In this document: piece by piece, positions 20,944-28,394 of the stretch
Layout: the number at the start of each line of letters is the position of its first letter
Position numbering within the stretch: position 1 is the first letter of the stretch
Origin: Arsenicicoccus cauae
Lineage (GTDB): Bacteria > Actinomycetota > Actinomycetes > Actinomycetales > Dermatophilaceae
DNA: 64,000 nt
NCBI RefSeq assembly: GCF_009707125.1
Contig: NZ_WLVL01000037.1
Coordinates: 269,325 to 333,324, forward strand
Direction of reading: 5' to 3'
Position numbers and translations under genes: made by a program
Notes under the pieces: generated by a model
Databases searched by the model: none
The model's input: the letters and a program-made list of their open reading frames with translations, nothing else
What the model was told of the DNA's origin: nothing

Positions 20944-21627
20944 GTGAACGAGAACGTCTGGCTGGTCGTCCCCCTCTACAACGAGGCGACGGTGATCGGC
21001 GACGTCATCACGCATGCCCGCCGGACCTTCCCCAACATCGTGTGCGTCGACGACGGGTCCAAGGACGAGAGCGCGGCACGCGCCCTCGCGGCCGGGGCCC
21101 GACTCGTCCAGCACCCGGTCAACATGGGGCAGGGCGCCGCCCTGCAGACCGGTTTCGAGTTCGCCCTGACCGACCCGGGGATGGAGTACGTCGTCACCTT
21201 CGACGCGGACGGCCAGCACCAGGTGGACGACGTCCTGCGGATGCTCGACCGCATCCGCCGCGACGACCTCGACGTGATCTTCGGGTCGCGGTTCCTGGAC
21301 GAGCGCACCCAGCCCAGCCCGCTCAAGAAGCTCGTGCTGCGCCTGGCCGTCGCCTACACCAACCTCTCCACCGGCACCCGCCTCACCGACGCGCACAACG
21401 GGCTGCGGGTGCTGTCCAGGCCTGTCGTCGAGCGGCTCGACATCACGATGAACCGCATGGCCCACGCCTCGGAGATCGTCGCGCAGATCGGGGCGCTGCA
21501 GATCGACGGCCGACGCGTGCGATACGCCGAGGAGCCGGTCCACATCCTCTACACCGACTACTCGGTCTCCAAGGGCCAGTCCCTGTGGAACTCGGTCAAC
21601 ATCCTCGTGGAGCTGATGTTCAAGTGA
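20944..21627 (+). CDS. Polyprenyl-phosphate glycosyltransferase-like GT2 (PpgS/DPM type)
   Basis: A 227-aa GT2 enzyme with VWLVVPLYNEATVIGDV, VDDGSKDES, NMGQGAALQTGF and the metal site DADGQHQ, which are features of dolichol/polyprenyl-phosphate sugar transferases. C-terminal membrane spans are absent; instead the overlapping next gene encodes a small DUF2304 membrane protein. The same pairing is known for Rv3631-Rv3632 of Mycobacterium, where the small protein supports the polyprenyl-phosphate glycosyltransferase PpgS. I infer that the pair makes a polyprenyl-monophosphate sugar for outer-face transfer. Start choice: GTG 20944 fits a leaderless TATCGT promoter; GTG 20935 is possible. Confidence 0.85.
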   Translation: MNENVWLVVPLYNEATVIGDVITHARRTFPNIVCVDDGSKDESAARALAAGARLVQHPVNMGQGAALQTGFEFALTDPGMEYVVTFDADGQHQVDDVLRMLDRIRRDDLDVIFGSRFLDERTQPSPLKKLVLRLAVAYTNLSTGTRLTDAHNGLRVLSRPVVERLDITMNRMAHASEIVAQIGALQIDGRRVRYAEEPVHILYTDYSVSKGQSLWNSVNILVELMFK

Positions 21628-22067
21628 AGGCCCTCATCCAGCTCGCGCTGATCGCCGCCGTCGTCGTCGTGCTCCTGCGGATGACCACGGCGCGGGGTGC
21701 GCGCACCCAGGCCATCCGCCGCCTCGGCATGTTCGCGTTCGCCGCCTTCGCGGTGTACTCGATCATCTTCCCGTCGGTCTGGGTCGGCCTGGCCCGGGCC
21801 GTGGGCGTCGGACGTGGCACCGACCTGGTGCTCTACATCCTGGTGATCGCCTTCCTCGGCTACATGATGAGCACCCACCTGCGCTTCCGCGAGATGGACG
21901 TGCGGTTCACCCGGCTCTCCCGCCGCATCGCCCTCGACGAGGCCGCCGCCCGACACCCGGAGGTGGCGTCCAGGCCCCAGGGGCAACCTGGGGCTACGGT
22001 GATGCGTCCCGAAGACATGACCGACGTCCCCGACCCGGAGGCCGGCCCGACCGATGACGCCCGCTGA
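21624..22067 (+). CDS. DUF2304 small membrane protein, partner of the GT2
   Basis: A 147-aa protein with three hydrophobic segments (LIQLALIAAVVVVLL, LGMFAFAAFAVYSIIFPSVWVGLA, LVLYILVIAFLGYMM) and then a charged cytoplasmic stretch LRFREMDVRFTRLSRRIALDEA, which is the hallmark of DUF2304. The GTG start overlaps the stop of the GT2 gene (GTGA), and its own 3' end overlaps the LCP gene by 14 bp, so all three are translated from one message. By analogy with Rv3632 it may anchor or activate the GT2 at the membrane. The acidic C-terminal tail (about 35 aa) is poorly conserved in such proteins. Confidence 0.85.
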   Translation: MKALIQLALIAAVVVVLLRMTTARGARTQAIRRLGMFAFAAFAVYSIIFPSVWVGLARAVGVGRGTDLVLYILVIAFLGYMMSTHLRFREMDVRFTRLSRRIALDEAAARHPEVASRPQGQPGATVMRPEDMTDVPDPEAGPTDDAR

Positions 22068-23382
22068 CGACCGACACCCGCACGACGACACCGATTCCTA
22101 CGTCGTCGACACGCGCAAGCGTCGCGGCCGGATGTCCAGCCCGCGCAACCCTTTGGGGGGCGCGAGTCGCATCACCGGTCGCCGCCCTCCTGAAGAATCC
22201 CGCGACCGTGATGACATGCCTGACGACAGGCGGGGCGACGGGCACGACGCCGGCTGGGGGGACCAACCCCGTCACGGCGGCCCGGCCTACCCGGCGGGCG
22301 CGGCATACGACCACGGGGACGACGTCCGCTCCGGCACCCGGCAGATGCCCGCCCAGTCGCCCCGGCCCGTCCAGCCGCCGCCGACCCGGCCCCCGGAGCG
22401 TCACCACGGCGCGCGACCGGGTCGCCCGCCGCGGCGGGTGCACCGCCGTCGGCGGGTGGTGGCGCTGCTGCTCGTGGCGCTGCTGGCCTGGATCGCCTTC
22501 CTCGTCATCACCCCGCTGCACGCGTGGAGCTCCGTGTCCACCGTGGACGCCTCCCCTGCGGGGGACCGTCCCGCGCGGGTGAGCGGCTTCAACTACCTGC
22601 TCGTGGGCTCGGACTCGCGGGCCGGGCTCAGCTCCGAGGAGCAGCAGCAGCTCGCGACCGGCGACGACGCGGGGCAGCGGACCGACTCGATCATCCTCGT
22701 CCACGTCTCCGAGACCGGGCAGAGGTCGGCGCTCGTGTCGCTGCCGCGCGACTCCTACGTGCCGATCCCGGGACACCACCGCAACAAGATCAACGCCGCC
22801 TACTCCATCGGGGGGCCGACGCTGCTCGTCGAGACCGTGGAGCAGGCGACCGGCGTGCACGTGGACGGCTACGTCGAGATCGGCTTCGGCGGGTTCGCCA
22901 GGGTCGTGGACTCGCTCGGCGGCGTGTCCGTGAACGTGCCGTTCGACATGGTCGACGAGAAGGCCGGCATCAACCTCACGAAGGGCGAGCAGACGCTCAG
23001 CGGGCCGCAGGCGCTGGGCTTCGTGCGGTCGCGGTACTCCGACCCCGAGGGCGACCTCGGTCGGGCCAAGCGCCAGCGCCAGTTCCTCGGCGCCATCATG
23101 CGCAAGGCCGCCAGCCCTGCCACCGTCCTGCTCCCCTGGCGGTACTGGGGCTTCACGCACAGCGCGGCCGAGGGCGTCAAGATCGGGGACGGCACCTCCC
23201 CGGCCGACCTCACCCGCGTCCTGCAGGCCATGCGGGCCTCGTCCGGCGCAGACGGCCAGTCGCTGGTCGTGCCGATCTCCAACCCGGCCTACCCCACGGC
23301 GGCCGGCGTGGCGGTCAAGTGGGACACGACCAAGGCGCAGGCGTTCTTCGACAAGATCAAGAACGACCAGCCCCTCCCCTGA
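22054..23382 (+). CDS. LytR-CpsA-Psr (LCP) family wall glycopolymer ligase
   Basis: A 442-aa protein with a long disordered cytoplasmic N-terminus (about 130 aa, Pro/Arg-rich), one membrane span (VVALLLVALLAWIAFLVIT) and an extracellular LCP domain. Catalytic-site motifs are visible: LLVGSDSR, RTDSIILVHV, SLPRDSYV, HRNKINAAYSIGG and the Arg-rich GFVRSRYSDPEGDLGRAKRQ. LCP enzymes move glycopolymers from polyprenyl-diphosphate carriers onto peptidoglycan, in mycobacteria arabinogalactan. In this locus the substrate could be the galactan-like or the nonulosonate-containing polymer. The gene overlaps DUF2304 by 14 bp and faces the convergent GT2 gene 18 bp away. Confidence 0.93.
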   Translation: MTPADDRHPHDDTDSYVVDTRKRRGRMSSPRNPLGGASRITGRRPPEESRDRDDMPDDRRGDGHDAGWGDQPRHGGPAYPAGAAYDHGDDVRSGTRQMPAQSPRPVQPPPTRPPERHHGARPGRPPRRVHRRRRVVALLLVALLAWIAFLVITPLHAWSSVSTVDASPAGDRPARVSGFNYLLVGSDSRAGLSSEEQQQLATGDDAGQRTDSIILVHVSETGQRSALVSLPRDSYVPIPGHHRNKINAAYSIGGPTLLVETVEQATGVHVDGYVEIGFGGFARVVDSLGGVSVNVPFDMVDEKAGINLTKGEQTLSGPQALGFVRSRYSDPEGDLGRAKRQRQFLGAIMRKAASPATVLLPWRYWGFTHSAAEGVKIGDGTSPADLTRVLQAMRASSGADGQSLVVPISNPAYPTAAGVAVKWDTTKAQAFFDKIKNDQPLP

Positions 23383-23400
23383 GGACCGGTCCGAGGCGGG

Positions 23401-24243
23401 TCAGCGCTCGCCGCGGCGCGCCATGATCGCGCCGTAGGCCACACGCCGCAGCTGCTCGGGCACCAGGCGGTAGACCCCGCGGACGAGCACGTTGCGCACG
23501 CACTGCGCCGGGGTCGTGAACCCCATCCGGAGGAAGCGCCGCTGCAGGGCCAGCTCGGTGCGCAGCATCGACCACCCGCCCCGCCGGGCGTAGGCGCCCT
23601 CGCCCACCCGGTAGCACAGCAGGGGGTCGGCGACGTTGGCCACCCGCGCCCCGCCCTGGATCATCCGGGCGAACAGGAGGTAGTCCTCCATCTGCTTGAA
23701 GTCCTGGTAGCCCCCCGCGGCCTCGACGGCAGACCGGCGGTAGACCACGGTCGGGTGGTTGAACGGCTGCGCCATCCGGGAGGACTCGACGATCCGCTCG
23801 GGGGTCAGCGGCGGCACCCGGCGACCGACCACGTCGTCGCGACCGCGCCCGATCTCCAGCATCCCCGACCCCACCACGTCGGCGCCCCGCTCGATGACGG
23901 GCAGCTGCACCGCGAACCGCTCGGGCAGCGCGATGTCGTCGGCGTCCATGCGGGCCACCACGTCGTGGGCGCATCGCGCGAGCCCAGCGGTGAGGGCGAC
24001 CCCGAGACCGCGGTTGACCGGCAGGCGCACGAGCTCCACCGGCACCACCGCCCCCGCCACCAGCCGCTGGATCGCCTCGTCGAGCGGGGTCGGCACCGGG
24101 CCGTCCTGCACCAGCACGACCTGCGCGGGGCGCCGCGTCTGCTCCACCGTCACGGAGTCGAGGGCCTCGCGCAGGTGCTCCGGGTCGTCGCCGCGGTAGA
24201 CGCACATCAGCACGCTGAACGGCAGCCCGCTCACCTCGGTCAC
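23401..24243 (-). CDS. Family 2 glycosyltransferase
   Basis: A 280-aa GT2 enzyme with FSVLMCVYRGDDPEHLREALDS at the N-terminus, the metal site in ARMDADDIALPERF, and an acceptor-side MEDYLLFARMIQGG. The C-terminal part (RRFLRMGFTTPAQCVRNVLVRG) resembles that of the GT2 at 19984-20850, suggesting a common origin. The GTG start at 24243 overlaps the stop of the GlfT1-like gene in a GTGA; a shorter start 12 nt downstream is possible. It probably adds a sugar to the same lipid-linked glycan; donor and linkage are unknown. Confidence 0.87.
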   Translation of the reverse strand: MTEVSGLPFSVLMCVYRGDDPEHLREALDSVTVEQTRRPAQVVLVQDGPVPTPLDEAIQRLVAGAVVPVELVRLPVNRGLGVALTAGLARCAHDVVARMDADDIALPERFAVQLPVIERGADVVGSGMLEIGRGRDDVVGRRVPPLTPERIVESSRMAQPFNHPTVVYRRSAVEAAGGYQDFKQMEDYLLFARMIQGGARVANVADPLLCYRVGEGAYARRGGWSMLRTELALQRRFLRMGFTTPAQCVRNVLVRGVYRLVPEQLRRVAYGAIMARRGER

Positions 24244-25163
24244 GCCTGCTCCCCCACGGCCTCGGCCAGTACGTCCTCCGTGCGTCGCGGGCCACGGACC
24301 ACCCCGTCGCGCAGGCCCCTGACCAGGCCCTGCACCAGCGTTCCCCGGTCCCGCGACCGCGCGACGGTCCGCCCCCACCGCAGCAGCGAGGAGCCGCCGT
24401 AGACGGCCTTCTCCACCGGAGAGAGCGAGCGCGAGCGCGTCCACATCCACACCTTGTTGCGCACCTCGTAGTAGAAGCGTGGCCCCGGGTCGGCGTCGGT
24501 CGACCCGAAGGTCCGCGTCTTGTGCACGACGACGGATGCCGGGCAGGCCAGACCGTGACCACCCCGGATCAGGCGCGTGGAGTACTCGAAGTCGTCGTTC
24601 CACAGGAAGTAGTCGGCCACCGGCAGCCCCCGCTCCCGGACCGCGGCGCCGTCGCACAGGATCGACACGAAGGACGCGGACCGCACCGGCACGCAGCCGA
24701 CCGACGCCGCCGCCTCCCGCTCCCCCGACGACGCGAACGGCGACGGCCGAGGGGTGTTCATCGGGTGGTCGCGCCCGTCGGTCCACACGACCCGGCTGGC
24801 CACGACGGCCGGTGTGCCGAGGGGGAACTCGTCGCGGGCCCGGACGAGGGCGGCGAGCGCCCCGGGCTCCGGCACGGTGTCGTCGTCCATGAGCCAGACC
24901 GCGTCGCACCCCAGCTCGAGAGCCCGCCGTATGCCGAGCGCGAAACCCCCGGCGCCACCGGTGTTGGTGCGCGCGGTGACGGTCACGACGTCGTCGGCCT
25001 GGGACCGCAGGGTCTCGGCGGTGCCGTCCGTGGAGGCGTTGTCGACGACGACGACCCGCGAGACCGGCAGGGTCTGGGCGCGCAGCGCCCCCAGCACCTC
25101 GAGGAGCAGGTCGTGGCGGTTCCAGGTCACGACCACGGCGACGACGGAGGCGTCGGGCGTCAT
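24240..25163 (-). CDS. GlfT1-like / rhamnosyltransferase-like GT2
   Basis: A 307-aa GT2 enzyme. The segment TNTGGAGGFALGIRRALELGCDAVWLMDDD is very close in layout to mycobacterial GlfT1 (NLGGAGGFALG...VWLADDD), which adds the first Galf residues to the linker; the metal site is MDDDTVPE. Later motifs NDDFEYSTRLIRGG and RFFYEVRNK-like RFYYEVRNKVWM are also shared. In this locus it could start the galactan that the GlfT2-like enzyme extends, although it sits in another operon. The ATG at 25163 lies 8 bp after the acyl-CoA dehydrogenase stop, so it may be co-transcribed from the fadE25 promoter. Residue runs cited are partial. Confidence 0.82.
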   Translation of the reverse strand: MTPDASVVAVVVTWNRHDLLLEVLGALRAQTLPVSRVVVVDNASTDGTAETLRSQADDVVTVTARTNTGGAGGFALGIRRALELGCDAVWLMDDDTVPEPGALAALVRARDEFPLGTPAVVASRVVWTDGRDHPMNTPRPSPFASSGEREAAASVGCVPVRSASFVSILCDGAAVRERGLPVADYFLWNDDFEYSTRLIRGGHGLACPASVVVHKTRTFGSTDADPGPRFYYEVRNKVWMWTRSRSLSPVEKAVYGGSSLLRWGRTVARSRDRGTLVQGLVRGLRDGVVRGPRRTEDVLAEAVGEQA

Positions 25164-25171
25164 ACGGCCGG

Positions 25172-26338
25172 TCAGCCCTTGAGCAGCTGACGCGCCATGA
25201 CCAGGCGCTGCACCTGGTTGGTGCCCTCGTAGATCTGGGTGATCTTGGCGTCGCGCATCATCCGCTCGACCGGGAAGTCCTTGGTGTAGCCGGCGCCGCC
25301 GAGGGCCTGGACCGCGTCGGTGGTGACCTTCATCGCCATGTCGGAGGCGAAGCACTTGGCGGCTGCGCCGAAGAACGGCAGGTCGGCGTCGCCGCGCTCG
25401 GACTTCGCGGCGGCGACGTAGACCATCTGCCGCGCCACCTCCAGCTCCATGGCCATGTCCGCGAGCATGAACTGCATGCCCTGGAACTCCGCGATCGCCT
25501 TGCCGAACTGCTTGCGCTCCTTGACGTAGGCCACGGCCGCGTCGAGGGCTCCTTGCGCGATGCCGACGGCCTGGGCGCCGATCGTGATGCGGGTGTGGTC
25601 GAGGGTGCGCAGCGCGATCTTGAGGCCGTCGCCGACCTCGCCCACGCGGCGGTCATCGCCGATGCGGACGTTGTCGAGGTGCAGCTCGCGGGTGGGGCTG
25701 CCCTTGATGCCGAGCTTGCGCTCGGGCTCGGAGAAGCCGAAGCCCTCGTCGCCCTTCTCCACCACGAAGGCGGTGACGTTGGCGCCGCGGCGGCCGTCGG
25801 GGTCGCTGACCGCGAGGACGGTGTAGAACTCCGAGACCCCGGCGTTGGTGATCCAGGCCTTGGTGCCGTTGAGGATCCAGTCGTCGCCCTCGCGGCGGGC
25901 CCGGGTACGCATGCCGGCCGTGTCGGACCCGGCCTCCCGCTCGGACAGGCCGTAGGAGAACATCGCCTCGCCGCGGGCCATCGGCGGCAGGTAGCGGCGC
26001 CTGACCTCCTCCGAGCCGGCCAGGATCACCGGCATCGAGCCGAGCTTGTTGACCGCGGGGATCAGCGAGGAGGAGGCGCACCCGCGGGCCACCTCCTCGA
26101 TGACGATGCAGGTGCCGAGGGCGTCCAGGCCCACGCCGTCGTACTCCTCGGCGACGTGCGGCGCCTGCAGGTCGACCTGGCGCAGGGCGTCGTAGGCGAC
26201 CTGGGGGAAGACCCCCTGCTCGTCCACCTCGGCGGCAGCGGGGGCGATCTTGTCGGCGACCACCTCGCGCAGCATCGCGCGGAGCTCCTCGTGCTCCTCG
26301 GAGGTCGTGAACAGGTCGAAGTCGGTGTTGGAAGCCAC
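25172..26338 (-). CDS. fadE25: Acyl-CoA dehydrogenase, FadE25-like
   Basis: A 388-aa FAD enzyme that oxidises acyl-CoA to the 2-enoyl-CoA. Family signatures are SYGLSEREAGSDTAGM, WITNAG and, near the C-terminus, QALGGAGYTKDFPVERMMRDAKI with the catalytic base E371 in IYEGTNQVQRL. In Mycobacterium the FadE25 gene lies next to purE-purK; here the same neighbours occur but about 18.7 kb away. The GTG start follows TAGGCT by 6 nt and lacks a ribosome site, fitting a leaderless transcript. The substrate (short or branched acyl-CoA) cannot be fixed from sequence. It may share a message with the downstream glycosyltransferases. Confidence 0.92.
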   Translation of the reverse strand: MASNTDFDLFTTSEEHEELRAMLREVVADKIAPAAAEVDEQGVFPQVAYDALRQVDLQAPHVAEEYDGVGLDALGTCIVIEEVARGCASSSLIPAVNKLGSMPVILAGSEEVRRRYLPPMARGEAMFSYGLSEREAGSDTAGMRTRARREGDDWILNGTKAWITNAGVSEFYTVLAVSDPDGRRGANVTAFVVEKGDEGFGFSEPERKLGIKGSPTRELHLDNVRIGDDRRVGEVGDGLKIALRTLDHTRITIGAQAVGIAQGALDAAVAYVKERKQFGKAIAEFQGMQFMLADMAMELEVARQMVYVAAAKSERGDADLPFFGAAAKCFASDMAMKVTTDAVQALGGAGYTKDFPVERMMRDAKITQIYEGTNQVQRLVMARQLLKG

Positions 26339-26344
26339 GGGCCG

Positions 26345-26350
26345 AGCCTA
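26345..26350 (-). promoter_or_regulatory. -10 element TAGGCT for fadE25
   Basis: TAGGCT on the minus strand, 6 nt before the GTG at 26338; leaderless start inferred. Confidence 0.5.
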
Positions 26351-26429
26351 CCTGCGCCCGGGTCTCCCGGCGGCGGCCGGGAGGCGTGTCCCTCACCACC
26401 TGCCACGTATGCCGGGGGCCTCGGCTCGG

Positions 26430-26435
26430 TATGGT
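26430..26435 (+). promoter_or_regulatory. Possible -10 TATGGT for the acidic protein-JmjC operon
   Basis: TATGGT lies 34 nt before the ATG at 26470. This would leave a normal leader carrying the GAGGAGG ribosome site. It rests on the motif alone. Confidence 0.35.
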
Positions 26436-26469
26436 CCAGGCACCAGATCCGCGACGCGAGGAGGCAGGC

Positions 26470-26706
26470 ATGACCACGCAGCAGCCCGAGGAGCCCTCGG
26501 TGATGGACCAGGCCCAGGACGGAGACGCCGGCCAGGTGTCGCGCTCCGGGCTCTACCCCACCCAGGACGAGAGCAGCACCGGTCAGTCGGGGGACGCCGA
26601 CGAGACCACCCCCTCGACGGACGGGGACGACCCCGAGCTCGCCGGCGCCGACCTCGACGAGGACCAGTCCGAGGGACGCGGTCCCACGATCGAGCCCGGG
26701 GCATGA
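26470..26706 (+). CDS. Small acidic hypothetical protein
   Basis: A 78-aa, strongly acidic and probably disordered protein (rich in D, E, G, Q, S, T; GLYPTQDESSTGQSGDADE in the middle). The ATG at 26470 is chosen because GAGGAGG lies 5 nt upstream; this is one of the best ribosome sites in the window. Its stop overlaps the start of the JmjC-type oxygenase gene (ATGA), so the two are translationally coupled. The family is not recognised. A role as a binding partner of the oxygenase is only a guess from the coupling. Confidence 0.7.
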   Translation: MTTQQPEEPSVMDQAQDGDAGQVSRSGLYPTQDESSTGQSGDADETTPSTDGDDPELAGADLDEDQSEGRGPTIEPGA

Positions 26707-27962
26707 CGGCCGGCACCGCGAGTCGCACGACCACCCCCGCCGGTGAGGAGGCGAGCGCCCGCCCGGCGCTCGCCCGCCTCGTCGGCGACGTCGAGACCTT
26801 CGCCGCCGAGGTCTGGGGCCGTCGTCCGCTGCTGCGCACGGGCGCCGAGGCCCTGGCCGAGGACGGACGGGACTTCACCGACCTGTTCGGTCCCGGCGCG
26901 GTGGACGAGATGGTGTCCCGTCGCGGTCTGAGGGCGCCCTTCCTGCGGCTGGCCAAGGACGGGTCCCCGCTGCCCGACAGCCTGTTCACCACGGCGGGCG
27001 GTGTCGGGGCCAGCGTGCGCGACCAGGTCGGGGACGACCAGCTCCACCGCGAGTTCGCGGGCGGGGCCACGATCGTCGCGCAGGGCCTGCACCGCACCTG
27101 GCCGCCACTCGTGGACCTCGGGCAGCAGCTGGCCGTCGACCTCGGCCACCCCGTCCAGATCAACGCCTACATCACGCCGCCGCAGAGCCAGGGCTTCGCC
27201 GACCACTACGACGTCCACGACGTCTTCGTCGTGCAGACCAGCGGCCGCAAGCGTTGGGTCCTGCACGCCCCCGTGCTGGAGGCCCCGCTGCGGCACCACC
27301 CGTGGGCCGAGCGACGCAGCGAGGTCGAGGAGGCTGCCCGGGCCGAGCCGATCCTCGACGTGACCCTCGAGCCCGGCGACGTCCTCTACCTCCCGCGGGG
27401 CACGATCCACGCGGCCTCGACCTTCGGCGAGATCTCCTCGCACGTCACCATCGGGGTCCACACCTGGACGCCGTATGCCGCCGCCGAGGTCATCGGCCAG
27501 CTCGCCCTCGACCGGGCGGCCGCCGACCTGCAGGTCCGGCGGTCCTTGGCGCTGGGCGTCGACATCGCCTCGGACACGAGCGGGTTCGCCGTCGCGCGGG
27601 AGGCGCTGGTGCGCGCGATCGAGCAGCTCGACGACGCCGCGATCTCTCGCGCCCTGACCCGCCGCGACGAGTCGAGCCGCCGACTCTCGCCGATCTCCCC
27701 CATCGCGCAGGTGCAGGCCGCGCTCGACCTCGACGACGCGTCGCGGCTCCGCCTGCGCCCGCACCTGCGGGTGACGGTCTCCCCGGTCCCGGCCGACGAC
27801 GCCCAGATCATGCTGGACAGCCGCCTCGGGCTGCAGCGGATCGCCGCGACCGGCCGGCCCGCCGTCGACATCATGCTGGAGGGCGGAGAGACCACCGCCG
27901 CCGAGCTGGGGCAGGAGGCCGCGCGGGCCCTCCTGCGCGCCGGGGTCGTCGTCCCCGCCTGA
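26703..27962 (+). CDS. JmjC-domain 2-oxoglutarate oxygenase (ribosomal-oxygenase-like)
   Basis: A 419-aa cupin-fold protein. The iron-binding triad can be seen: H168 and D170 in FADHYDVHDVFVVQ and H236 in YLPRGTIHAAS; surrounding residues (SGRKRWVLHAP, LEPGDVLYLPRG) match the JmjC/RoxA class of protein hydroxylases. The C-terminal region from about residue 290 contains a winged-helix-like segment, as in RoxA/MINA-type enzymes that hydroxylate ribosomal proteins. The substrate is not known for actinobacterial members. Cotranscribed with a small acidic protein. An inverted repeat follows 17 bp after the stop. Confidence 0.85.
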   Translation: MTAGTASRTTTPAGEEASARPALARLVGDVETFAAEVWGRRPLLRTGAEALAEDGRDFTDLFGPGAVDEMVSRRGLRAPFLRLAKDGSPLPDSLFTTAGGVGASVRDQVGDDQLHREFAGGATIVAQGLHRTWPPLVDLGQQLAVDLGHPVQINAYITPPQSQGFADHYDVHDVFVVQTSGRKRWVLHAPVLEAPLRHHPWAERRSEVEEAARAEPILDVTLEPGDVLYLPRGTIHAASTFGEISSHVTIGVHTWTPYAAAEVIGQLALDRAAADLQVRRSLALGVDIASDTSGFAVAREALVRAIEQLDDAAISRALTRRDESSRRLSPISPIAQVQAALDLDDASRLRLRPHLRVTVSPVPADDAQIMLDSRLGLQRIAATGRPAVDIMLEGGETTAAELGQEAARALLRAGVVVPA

Positions 27963-27979
27963 CTTCGCCACCCCCAGAA

Positions 27980-28024
27980 ATCGTGAGGGTTTGGACCGAG
28001 GATGTCGGACCAGACCCTCACGAT
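27980..28024. terminator. Inverted repeat after the JmjC gene, possible terminator
   Basis: Arms ATCGTGAGGGTTTGG and CCAGACCCTCACGAT pair over 15 positions with one mismatch (a G-T type change), around a loop of about 15 nt. It can fold on either strand. It may terminate the JmjC operon, or be a mobile-type repeat; no second copy was seen in the window. Confidence 0.45.
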
Positions 28025-28394
28025 CGCGGCAAGGGGGAGGGCACGGATCAGTAGAGTCGGCGGCCGTCCGGGCCGTGCACGCCGGGGCCACCGGTAGCCG
28101 TAGAGAACGACCTCGATCGATGACCTCGTGGAGCCCCCACCCCAGCTCCGGGTGCTGGCGGTAGCGGAAGATCAGGTCCCGCACGAAGGCGTACTGCGAG
28201 TCGGGGTCGCTGCCGTGCGGACCCCCGCCGTGCTGGAGCCGGCGTTCGACTCGGGGGTCCACTGCATGGGGGTGCGGACCGCCATACGGCCCTCCTCAGG
28301 CCCCGACCCGGCGGCAGGTGCCCGAGACCTCGCCCGATCAGCGGTTGCCTCCGGCGCCCCGTCATCATGGCGGACGGGCCAGCGCGCGGACGGG
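28025..28394. other. Non-coding stretch of 370 bp holding the GH13 relic
   Basis: Between the inverted repeat and legC there is no intact gene. The centre is the GH13 relic on the minus strand; the outer parts show nothing recognisable. Open frames here lack ribosome sites and resemble no family. Confidence 0.6.
28118..28297 (-). pseudogene. Relic of a GH13 alpha-amylase/trehalose-synthase-like gene
   Basis: Minus-strand reading shows EEGRMAVRTPMQWTPESNAG in one frame (28297 to about 28226), then GPHGSDPDSQYAFVRDLIF and RYRQHPELGWG in another frame (about 28223 to 28120). These match consecutive, normally in-frame parts of the C-terminal catalytic region of GH13 enzymes of the trehalose synthase/glucosidase group (VRTPMQW...DPDS...PELGWG). 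The frame change and the missing residues between the two pieces show a deletion with frameshift. No start, no rest of the barrel and no other exon-like piece is present between the JmjC gene and legC. It is not expected to make an enzyme. Confidence 0.7.
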
